From the NCBI GenBank assembly GCA_023246415.1, contig JAHFIK010000036.1, forward strand, positions 1 to 13,555: a stretch of 13,555 bases of DNA, written 5' to 3'. The translations under genes were made by a program, and so were the position numbers. The stretch is from Candidatus Uhrbacteria bacterium. Its GTDB lineage: Bacteria; Patescibacteriota; Patescibacteriia; 2-12-FULL-60-25. The stretch's first letter is position 1; each line of letters opens with the position of its first letter. The notes beneath the pieces were generated by a model. It saw nothing but the letters and a program-made list of their open reading frames with translations, ran no database searches and was not told the DNA's origin. Shown here one piece after another: positions 1-5,175 of this stretch.

Positions 1-93
1 CTGCTGTTGATATTGCTGACGGCTGTTATCACATCCCGTCGCAAGCAATGCGAGGGCGGCAAAAAGAAGACTGATCGACTTCCAGGGATTCAT
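1..93 (-). CDS. Putative lipoprotein, N-terminal 31 residues (partial)
   Basis: Only the start of this gene is in the window; it runs off the left edge with no stop. The first 31 codons form a lipoprotein signal peptide: a short N-region (MNPWK), a hydrophobic stretch rich in Leu and Ala, then ATGC, in which Cys21 would be lipidated. After the Cys the chain is polar and Gln-rich. A good Shine-Dalgarno site (AGGAAGG) lies 10 nt before the ATG, which fixes the start. The -3 residue of the lipobox is Ala rather than the preferred Leu, a mild departure. The mature protein should sit at the outer face of the membrane. Nothing visible says what it does. It is transcribed divergently from the DUF5666-like gene. 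Confidence 0.7.
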   Translation of the reverse strand, partial: MNPWKSISLLFAALALLATGCDNSRQQYQQQ

Positions 94-224
94 TGTTTGA
101 GATCCTTCCTGTTGCTGTGAAATTGTCAAATTGCCCGTACGTTTTTCGAGCCTCATGCTCTCAAACGCAACGAACACGGCCATTCAAGCAAGAAAAGACC
201 CGAATGTCAATGCGAATAGACGTC

Positions 225-301
225 AGAGCACAGTACGCAAGGCACAGAGCACGGGCTGATTTTTTGTCAGCCTGTGCTCTGTGCCTTGCGTACTGTGCTC
301 T
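225..301. repeat. 35-bp inverted repeat (large hairpin) in divergent intergenic region
   Basis: The left arm 225-259 and right arm 267-301 are reverse complements over 35 bp with one mismatch (C252/G253 region against the 272-273 region), around a 7-nt T-rich loop (260-266). The motif AGAGCAC occurs at 225-231 and again at 246-252, and its complement occurs twice in the other arm. The element lies in the gap between the divergent lipoprotein and DUF5666-like genes (94-388); otherwise I see no convincing promoter or gene in that gap. It is not a standard intrinsic terminator: neither arm is followed by a T-run and no gene ends here. It could be a REP/MITE-like mobile palindrome, a structured 5' leader, or a multi-site operator. 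Which of these it is cannot be decided from one copy. Confidence 0.9.
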
Positions 302-388
302 ATTAAGCGACAAAAGATAAAAACGGACCAAATCATCACCGAATCCCGTAGTACTAAGTGCCATGCTAATTCTTCAGACTATTTCACT

Positions 389-1099
389 ATGCCAAAGACA
401 AAGCGAACCATCATGATGACCGGCGCTGCCATGACTTCAGCGCTCGTCATGCCATTCGCGGTTTCTGCCCACATGACCACGCAAACCGGCGAAACCAATT
501 ATCAAGGCACCCCAACGTCAAAACTCGGGAAACATCCGTACACCGCGATGTTATCCACATCTCACAAATTCTCTCCTCCGGTGAATGGAACCGTGACGGC
601 GATCAGCGGAACGACGCTGACCGTAACGAACGCCACGGGGACGGTCTACACCGTTGATGCCAGTCAGGCGAAAGTCGCGGAAGGGATGTTTGTTTCCGGG
701 CTCTCCGTTGCGAATATTCAGGTTGGAGACAAGGTGAGTATTCGCGGAACCGTCAGCGGAACAACGATCACGGCAAAAATGATCAATGATGCCTCGTTTA
801 TTGGACGCAACATTTTTACGGGTATCGTCTCCTCCGTCAGTGGTTCCATGATCACAATCTCGAGCAAGAACGCAACCACATCCACGATTGATGCTGCGTC
901 TGCCACAATCACGAGCGGCATCTTCAACAAAAAGACGATCACAACCAGCGACCTCAAAGTCGGTGATCGACTCACAATCGTTGGAGCGATCAACGGATCC
1001 GTTGTCACCGCATCCTCGATTCAAGATCTCGGTCAGATGCATAAAATCATGCACCCGAAGAAAGGGTTAGGGCATAAACCGGGAAAGACGAATAAATAA
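389..1099 (+). CDS. Secreted protein with two DUF5666-like repeats
   Basis: A 236-aa exported protein. The N-terminus has a basic stretch (KTKR), a hydrophobic core and a likely signal peptidase I site after AVSA (residue 27). The mature part carries two similar beta-rich repeats, about residues 55-125 and 135-215. Each has the order GTV/GIV-x-S-x-SG-T/M-x-T/I, a D-A-S segment, then VGD-(K/R)-(V/L)-(S/T)-I-x-G and a final short strand. That pattern fits the DUF5666 family, known from many exported bacterial proteins without a settled function. The C-terminus is basic and His-containing (HPKKGLGHKPGK). Longer in-frame starts exist back to 281, inside the hairpin region, but ATG 389 is the first that opens directly onto a signal peptide; no Shine-Dalgarno site is visible. 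A terminator follows at 1131. Confidence 0.75.
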   Translation: MPKTKRTIMMTGAAMTSALVMPFAVSAHMTTQTGETNYQGTPTSKLGKHPYTAMLSTSHKFSPPVNGTVTAISGTTLTVTNATGTVYTVDASQAKVAEGMFVSGLSVANIQVGDKVSIRGTVSGTTITAKMINDASFIGRNIFTGIVSSVSGSMITISSKNATTSTIDAASATITSGIFNKKTITTSDLKVGDRLTIVGAINGSVVTASSIQDLGQMHKIMHPKKGLGHKPGKTNK

Positions 1100-1130
1100 T
1101 CCGTACCTTCGCTCCTCTCAGAGAGACAAC

Positions 1131-1160
1131 ACGCCACGCCCCATGCGTGGCGTTTTGTTT
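1131..1160 (+). terminator. Rho-independent terminator after the DUF5666-like gene
   Basis: A perfect 9-bp stem, ACGCCACGC (1131-1139) with GCGTGGCGT (1145-1153), closes a 5-nt loop and is followed by the T-rich run TTTGTTT. It lies 31 nt past the stop of the upstream gene. Confidence 0.85.
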
Positions 1161-1168
1161 GCACGACC

Positions 1169-1196
1169 TTGCGGTCAGACACATTTAGCGTATGAT
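1169..1196 (+). promoter_or_regulatory. Likely sigma-70-type promoter for the 216-aa gene
   Basis: TTGCGG (1169-1174) and TATGAT (1191-1196) are 16 bp apart, just after the terminator of the previous gene. The implied transcript starts near 1203 and has a leader of about 27 nt carrying the Shine-Dalgarno site. Confidence 0.55.
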
Positions 1197-1229
1197 GCCC
1201 GCATCGACCTCCACCCGCAAAGGAAACTC

Positions 1230-1880
1230 ATGGATCAGAGATCGAAACAAGACACCGACGTTCCTTCAACCCCCGCCTATGAACGCGTCAAAGCGCTCAA
1301 CAGTATCATTGCCGTCACAGACAGCATGACGTTGGAACAGCTTGTTCGCCTCAACGCGATCATTCCAACGCTCGCACAACAGCTGTCTCGCCGAACGGTC
1401 TACATGACAACGAGCCACACCGTGATTACGACGGGCGAAGACGTCACGATGGATGCGATCCTCGATCGACTCTCTGTCCGTCGAAGCATTGCGACACGTA
1501 TTGGCCGCGTTGTGAATCTCGTCCCAAAAGAGCCGATCGCAAAAGGGTCTACCTCCATGTCGATCGCCACGCTCTTTCGTCGGATCACGACACAGCATAT
1601 TTTTGGAGAACTCGCGGCGCACGGCATGGTGCTCGCCAGCCCGCTCCAACTCGCGGCATTCGTGAATGTGAATGCCCCGCTGATCGGACCGTATCCGCTC
1701 ATCGCGTTCGGAAATATCCGCATCGGGCGGCACATCTACCCCATTCCCTACAGTCTGCATCGTGATGGGAAAGATCGTCTCTGTTTTGAAGTCCATAAGC
1801 CAAATTTTTGGCTCCGTGTTCCACGAAAACAGTACCAAGCCGAACCGATCCAGCTTCTCATCGTTCCACGACGACCCTGA
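1230..1880 (+). CDS. Hypothetical protein, 216 aa, unrecognised family
   Basis: I do not recognise this protein. The start at 1230 is supported by AGGA about 6 nt upstream and by its own promoter; the open frame continues upstream to 1143 into the preceding terminator, so the longer start is unlikely. The protein is basic, with no signal peptide and no clear membrane helix. Residues about 20-55 look helical (ERVKALNSII and LEQLVRLNAIIPTL); the C-terminal half alternates short hydrophobic strands with Arg/Lys residues and ends in LLIVPRRP. No catalytic motif, metal site or nucleotide-binding loop stands out. Its own promoter and flanking hairpins suggest a single-gene transcript. It is likely cytosolic. 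Codon use and length make it a real gene; function is open. Confidence 0.75.
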   Translation: MDQRSKQDTDVPSTPAYERVKALNSIIAVTDSMTLEQLVRLNAIIPTLAQQLSRRTVYMTTSHTVITTGEDVTMDAILDRLSVRRSIATRIGRVVNLVPKEPIAKGSTSMSIATLFRRITTQHIFGELAAHGMVLASPLQLAAFVNVNAPLIGPYPLIAFGNIRIGRHIYPIPYSLHRDGKDRLCFEVHKPNFWLRVPRKQYQAEPIQLLIVPRRP

Positions 1881-1902
1881 TGGATCGCCACGTCCGCTCC
1901 AA

Positions 1903-1930
1903 GAACCTCCCGCATCCCTTCGGGAGGTTC
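1903..1930 (+). terminator. Hairpin after the 216-aa gene, possible terminator
   Basis: A perfect 10-bp stem, GAACCTCCCG (1903-1912) with CGGGAGGTTC (1921-1930), with an 8-nt loop, begins 22 nt past the stop codon. It is followed by ACTATATATA rather than a T-run, so termination may be weak or the hairpin may instead protect the 3' end. Confidence 0.55.
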
Positions 1931-1959
1931 ACTATATATAGCGATTTTGGCTCATTCCA

Positions 1960-1988
1960 TTGACGAATGACCCATATTCAGATACGCT
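1960..1988 (+). promoter_or_regulatory. Candidate promoter for the HAD-like gene
   Basis: TTGACG (1960-1965), a strong -35 match, is followed after 17 bp by TACGCT (1983-1988), a poor -10. The palindrome at 1999-2018 would overlap the predicted transcription start, a usual place for a repressor. Weak on sequence alone. Confidence 0.3.
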
Positions 1989-1998
1989 GTTTTTGAGA

Positions 1999-2018
1999 GT
2001 GTAAATAGCACTTTACAC
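1999..2018. promoter_or_regulatory. Operator-like palindrome upstream of the HAD-like gene
   Basis: GTGTAAA (1999-2005) and TTTACAC (2012-2018) form a perfect 7-bp inverted repeat with a 6-bp spacer, about 33 bp before the start codon. The spacing and symmetry fit a dimeric helix-turn-helix regulator. The core has the same form as the TyrR box of gammaproteobacteria (TGTAAA-N6-TTTACA), but nothing suggests TyrR itself here. Confidence 0.45.
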
Positions 2019-2051
2019 ACATTAAAAATCAAAACAACTGTGGAGGTCCCC

Positions 2052-2819
2052 ATGTCAGGATATCGCGCTGAATGCGACACGGTCCTGCGCTGGGGTTATG
2101 ACCTGCACGGGACCTTGCTTGATACCTATCGAGCGATTGAAGCCAACGTTCAGGCCAAGCAAATCGAACTCAAGCGTCGCCTGTTTCCAGAAGAGCTCCA
2201 GGCACTCAGAGACCGTGTATTCACAGATGAAACATTCGTCCTTGAGGAAGTGCAGCCCATCCCTGGATCACTCGAATCCGTTTCCGAACTTCTGATGCGA
2301 AAGCAAAAGATTCGCTTCGTTTCACGAAGCGATGAAACGGCACATCGAGCGTCCTACCAATGGCTCACACGGTACGACCTCGGATGCTATCCGCACACCT
2401 ACACCGGACGCGGAGAGCTTAAGTACACCGTTATTCGTCGGGGAGACTTCCATGTCTTTGTCGACAATAACGAAAAAGAGGCGAATCCGTTATGCTCGTT
2501 GGTCCCATACGTGTTCCTCTTCGATCCTTCATCAGGAATCGACAGACCAGAACCCATTCCATCACTCATCCCATGGAATGACCGGCCGATCGTTATTCCT
2601 GGTTTTGCCTGCTTCACTGCATGTATTCCTGAAATCATCTTTCAACTCTCCGGACAAGAAGAAGAAATCTTCGAAATCCGAAAACGCAGTCGCAGTCGAC
2701 GAAGTGCAAGAAAAGCCTCAGGCTCTTCTCCCACCGCGTCGCCACGACCACCTCGGAAAGCCGAGTCCTCCCCTCCACCGATCTCTGTACGACCCCGTCG
2801 TCCAAAGCTCGCCTCATGA
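2052..2819 (+). CDS. HAD-superfamily-like protein with altered motif I
   Basis: A 255-aa protein with the motif order of the HAD (haloacid dehalogenase) hydrolase fold. Motif I is YDLHGTLLD (Asp17 as nucleophile); motif II is FVSRSDE (Ser91); a likely motif III is Lys124 in GELKYT; motif IV is VFVDNNEKE (Asp138, Asn139). The arrangement resembles small 5'(3')-nucleotidase-like HAD proteins. In HAD phosphatases the residue two after the nucleophile is an Asp acting as acid/base; here it is His19, so activity may be altered or lost. The last 45 or so residues are an Arg/Ser/Pro-rich, probably disordered tail, possibly nucleic-acid binding. GGAGGT just upstream supports ATG 2052 over the GTG at 2040. 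A strong terminator follows directly. The fold call is fairly safe; the substrate is unknown. Confidence 0.65.
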   Translation: MSGYRAECDTVLRWGYDLHGTLLDTYRAIEANVQAKQIELKRRLFPEELQALRDRVFTDETFVLEEVQPIPGSLESVSELLMRKQKIRFVSRSDETAHRASYQWLTRYDLGCYPHTYTGRGELKYTVIRRGDFHVFVDNNEKEANPLCSLVPYVFLFDPSSGIDRPEPIPSLIPWNDRPIVIPGFACFTACIPEIIFQLSGQEEEIFEIRKRSRSRRSARKASGSSPTASPRPPRKAESSPPPISVRPRRPKLAS

Positions 2820-2861
2820 AAGCGCCCGCTGCCGCACTTGGCACACGGGCGCTTCCTCTTT
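2820..2861 (+). terminator. Rho-independent terminator after the HAD-like gene
   Basis: AAGCGCCCG (2820-2828) pairs with CGGGCGCTT (2846-2854), with an inner stem TGCC (2830-2833)/GGCA (2840-2843), followed by CCTC and a run of T. It starts immediately after the stop codon. It lies between two convergent genes. Read on the minus strand only TTTC follows the stem, so it probably serves the DsbA-like gene less well. Confidence 0.85.
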
Positions 2862-2872
2862 TTTACAGATGA

Positions 2873-3538
2873 TTATTTGATCCCGAGCGCTTTCTTTAAT
2901 TCACGGTCCCAATCCTCATTCGTGAGCGCGCCGCTCATCCGGGTGTTTCCGATAAAGAAGGTTGGCGTCGCGTCCACGCGATTCGCATTTCCCTCTTTCA
3001 GATCATCCGCAATTTTTGAATCATCCTGACGATCCGTCAGACACTGAGAGAATGACGCGTCATTCAACCCCAGTTGTTTCGCAATCATGACAAACGATCC
3101 CGTTGGATCCCCCTGTGACGCCCACGTGTCTTGAGCGCTGTATAACGCATCCCCAAACTCCCAAAATTTCCCCTGTTCTTCTGCACATCGCGCTGCATTC
3201 GCTGCGATCCGGGCGTTTGGATGAATACTCTCTAATGGAAAATCATTCCAAACGATCCGAACCTTATCTCCATAGGTCTTCCGAATATACTGAACGCCCT
3301 GTGAGGCGGTCCGGCAGGCTGGACATTCAAAGTCCTCAAAAATCCGCACGGTCACTTTTGCATCCGTTGGACCAACGGTCGGATCATTCGTGTCATTAAA
3401 CGACACATTTGCGTCATACGTGCCCGTATTCGTCGCTTCAGACGGAAGAAAGACCGCCGCCCAGATAATCCCGCCGAGCATCAGCACGCCGAGCGCGATA
3501 ATTCCAAAAATCAATGGTTTACGAGGGTCAGAAGGCAT
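2873..3538 (-). CDS. DsbA-like membrane-anchored thiol:disulfide oxidoreductase
   Basis: A 221-aa protein of the DsbA family (thioredoxin fold with helical insertion). A single N-terminal membrane helix, about residues 9-31, anchors it with the domain outside the cytoplasm. The active site is ECPAC (Cys72, Cys75), preceded by the strand VTVRIFEDF; the cis-proline loop is VDATPTFFIG (Pro192). A second Cys pair, Cys118 and Cys166, could form a structural disulfide, as in some Gram-positive-type DsbA proteins. It would introduce or exchange disulfides in exported proteins; the Cys-containing minor pilins encoded further along this strand are plausible substrates, which is inference. No DsbB or VKOR partner is in the window. 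The gene follows the reductase gene after a 105-nt gap with no clear Shine-Dalgarno site or strong promoter. Length and motifs are normal for the family. Confidence 0.88.
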   Translation of the reverse strand: MPSDPRKPLIFGIIALGVLMLGGIIWAAVFLPSEATNTGTYDANVSFNDTNDPTVGPTDAKVTVRIFEDFECPACRTASQGVQYIRKTYGDKVRIVWNDFPLESIHPNARIAANAARCAEEQGKFWEFGDALYSAQDTWASQGDPTGSFVMIAKQLGLNDASFSQCLTDRQDDSKIADDLKEGNANRVDATPTFFIGNTRMSGALTNEDWDRELKKALGIK

Positions 3539-3643
3539 ACGTCAAATTCAGTGAACAAGAGTTGTAGCTTATCGGGGCGACACAAAAAGAACAACCTAAA
3601 GCCCTCCCACTCGCACAGATCATGCGATCTCGCAAAATACGAT

Positions 3644-4552
3644 TTATCCCTGTCGTTGAAGCCACTTAATCAGCGTCAACGCGGCCTTGCTCCCCTCGCC
3701 GACCGCGACTGCAATCTGTTTTTCCGTGACGGTCGTCACATCCCCAGCGGCGTAAACTCCGGGCACCGATGTTTCGTTATGAATCGTCACCTCAATCTGT
3801 CCGGATTTATCTTTTTTAACAAAATCAATAAAATCCGAAACCGGAATCAAACCGATCTCGATAAAGACCCCCTGAACATCCAGCGCATGTTTTTCCCCTT
3901 CCGCTTCATACGACAACCCGCTCACAAATGAATCCCCGAGAATTCGTGTCGTCTTTGATCCACTGATCACCTGCATTTTTGAGCTTGCTGCGATTTTCTT
4001 CATCATGACCCCATCCCCAGCCAACGCGGCATTCGCGGTCAGAATTGAAATCGACTTCGCGTATTTCTCAAGAAAGAGCGCGGCATCCATCGCGCTATTT
4101 CCGCCGCCAATGACCGCCACATCCTTGTCCTTGAACAACGGTGCGTCACACGTGGCGCAATACGTCACCCCGCGACCGTAGAACTCCTTTTCGCCAGGAA
4201 CCCCAAGCGCCCGGTGTGTTTCTCCAGTGGCGATGAGGAGCGTCTTTGATTCATATGATCCCTTTGGGGTCGTCACCCGAAAACCGACCGTCAATCGGTC
4301 AATCTTTGTCACAGACTCCCCTTCCTTGAGATCGAACGCACCTTCATAGTCCTTCAAATGTTCCTTAAATTTCTTCACGAGATCCCCTCCGTTCAACAAA
4401 TGGAATCCAAGATAATTCTCAACATCTGACGACCACAGCGTTTGGCCGCCAATCGTATCTGCAATCAATGCGAATTGAACTTTTTGACGCGCGAGGTACA
4501 CCGCGGCCGCAAGACCAGCCGGCCCCCCGCCGACAATGATCGCGTCATACAT
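3644..4552 (-). CDS. trxB: Thioredoxin reductase / AhpF-like FAD-dependent reductase
   Basis: A 302-aa flavoprotein that passes electrons from a pyridine nucleotide through FAD to a redox Cys pair and then to a thioredoxin or similar partner. Visible are the FAD dinucleotide loop GGGPAG (residues 8-13), GGQ at 35-37, ATG at 108-110, the redox motif CATC (Cys132, Cys135), a second dinucleotide loop GGGNSA (149-154) and the C-terminal FAD motif GVYAAGD. Low-molecular-weight TrxB normally has HRRxxxR after the second loop to bind the NADPH phosphate; here the region reads SILTANAALAGDG with no Arg. Together with EIGLIP and VAVGEGSKA, this is closer to the C-terminal part of AhpF, an NADH enzyme. 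ATG 4552 is chosen because it opens directly onto the FAD motif; an extended -10 promoter lies 9 nt upstream. Confidence 0.85.
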   Translation of the reverse strand: MYDAIIVGGGPAGLAAAVYLARQKVQFALIADTIGGQTLWSSDVENYLGFHLLNGGDLVKKFKEHLKDYEGAFDLKEGESVTKIDRLTVGFRVTTPKGSYESKTLLIATGETHRALGVPGEKEFYGRGVTYCATCDAPLFKDKDVAVIGGGNSAMDAALFLEKYAKSISILTANAALAGDGVMMKKIAASSKMQVISGSKTTRILGDSFVSGLSYEAEGEKHALDVQGVFIEIGLIPVSDFIDFVKKDKSGQIEVTIHNETSVPGVYAAGDVTTVTEKQIAVAVGEGSKAALTLIKWLQRQG

Positions 4553-4561
4553 ATTTCTGAG

Positions 4562-4592
4562 AGTATAGCATCTTTGCGTGCCGTCCGTGGAA
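4562..4592 (-). promoter_or_regulatory. Extended -10 promoter of the reductase gene, near-leaderless
   Basis: On the minus strand TGCTATACT ends 9 nt before the ATG at 4552, with the -10 hexamer at 4562-4567. A loose -35 (TTCCAC, 4587-4592) is 19 bp away; the TG-n extension may compensate. Transcription would start about 2-4 nt before the start codon, leaving no room for a Shine-Dalgarno site. Confidence 0.6.
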
Positions 4593-4619
4593 CAAAAAAT
4601 GAAGTGAATCCACTTCATT
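4591..4619 (-). terminator. Rho-independent terminator after the HEPN-like gene
   Basis: On the minus strand AATGAAGTG (4611-4619) pairs with CACTTCATT (4598-4606) around a 4-nt loop, 9 bp perfect, followed by TTTTGTT. It sits 18 nt past the stop of the upstream gene and just before the promoter of the reductase gene, separating the two units. Confidence 0.85.
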
Positions 4620-4637
4620 CAATCGCATCCGTCCGAT

Positions 4638-5123
4638 CTATAGGACACCAATACTCTTTAAGGCTTTCTCGTACTCCTTGATTGCGGCTCGGGCATTCCG
4701 TTCTGAGACTTCAAACGTCGTTTCATGCACAATCTGATTCCGCAATCGGTGTGCGGGCCACACCTTGCGCAGTTCTGGATATTTATATGAGGCGAATTTC
4801 AATCGCTCACCCAATGTCGTCCCATGCATCATCATCGATTTCAGGACGCCATCAAGCAGCTTATCCGCTTCCACCACCCCCATTTTTGCCCCCATCGCGC
4901 CCGTTGCCGAGATCCGCTCAATCTCGGACCAATTTGCCCGAATGCGTTCACGCGTAAGCCCATGAAGGTCTACCCGCTTTAAAAACTTTCGGACCACGAT
5001 CGTGATCACGATAAACAGAACGATCGCAATCCCAACGATCACGATCATCGCAATGGACTGAAATGGCACGTCGCTCGGGAGCGGCGTTTGGACAGCGGAA
5101 TCAAGCGGGATATCAGCAGGCAT
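4638..5123 (-). CDS. Membrane-anchored small protein with HEPN-like R-x4-H motif
   Basis: A 161-aa protein with one strongly hydrophobic membrane helix (about residues 22-45), followed by a basic stop-transfer stretch (RKFLKR) that places the C-terminal domain in the cytoplasm. The domain is helical, with conserved-looking blocks EADKLLD (85-91), GERLK and, near the end, RLRNQIVHE. R128-N-x3-H133 matches the HEPN signature (Arg-x4-6-His, often with a polar residue after Arg), which in active members is a ribonuclease site. I recall similar short proteins in Patescibacteria genomes, usually unnamed. Whether this is an active RNase or only the fold is unknown. The gene is 52 nt downstream of gatA but has its own TATACT box 10 nt before the ATG and a terminator behind it, so it may be a separate unit. 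No Shine-Dalgarno site. Confidence 0.65.
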   Translation of the reverse strand: MPADIPLDSAVQTPLPSDVPFQSIAMIVIVGIAIVLFIVITIVVRKFLKRVDLHGLTRERIRANWSEIERISATGAMGAKMGVVEADKLLDGVLKSMMMHGTTLGERLKFASYKYPELRKVWPAHRLRNQIVHETTFEVSERNARAAIKEYEKALKSIGVL

Positions 5124-5133
5124 GGCTAGCAGG

Positions 5134-5139
5134 AGTATA
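5134..5139 (-). promoter_or_regulatory. -10 box of the HEPN-like gene, near-leaderless
   Basis: TATACT on the minus strand ends 10 nt before the ATG at 5123. A -35 is not clear (TCGGCG at 17 bp spacing at best). The implied 5' leader is about 3 nt. Confidence 0.5.
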
Positions 5140-5175
5140 CACGCCTATCCGCTGGACGCCGATACATCTGACGAT

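Noticed and set aside
225..301. The large hairpin as an intrinsic terminator
   Set aside because: No T-run follows either arm and both adjacent genes start, rather than end, next to it.
93..364. Two opposing open frames (about 75 and 67 codons) over the hairpin region
   Set aside because: They are mirror images created by the inverted repeat, with no ribosome site, no protein-like composition and no family pattern.
551..1054. 167-codon minus-strand open frame opposite the DUF5666-like gene
   Set aside because: Asp/Arg/Gly-rich shadow translation with no signals; the plus strand has a signal peptide and a repeated domain.
1999..2018. A true TyrR-binding site
   Set aside because: The TGTAAA-N6-TTTACA form matches, but the adjacent gene is unrelated to aromatic amino acids and TyrR is not expected in this kind of organism; kept only as a generic operator-like palindrome.
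389..2819. Alternative genetic code (TGA read as Gly or Trp), as in some CPR lineages
   Set aside because: TGA ends the 216-aa and HAD-like genes directly before hairpins, and no gene needs an in-frame TGA.
2332..2880. 182-codon plus-strand open frame in another frame of the HAD-like gene
   Set aside because: The HAD frame has the Shine-Dalgarno site and conserved motifs; this frame has neither and runs into the terminator.
3539..3643. Imperfect hairpin and promoter-like boxes in the gap between the reductase and DsbA-like genes
   Set aside because: The stem is only about 5 bp without a T-tail and the candidate -10/-35 pairs are poor, so no site is called.
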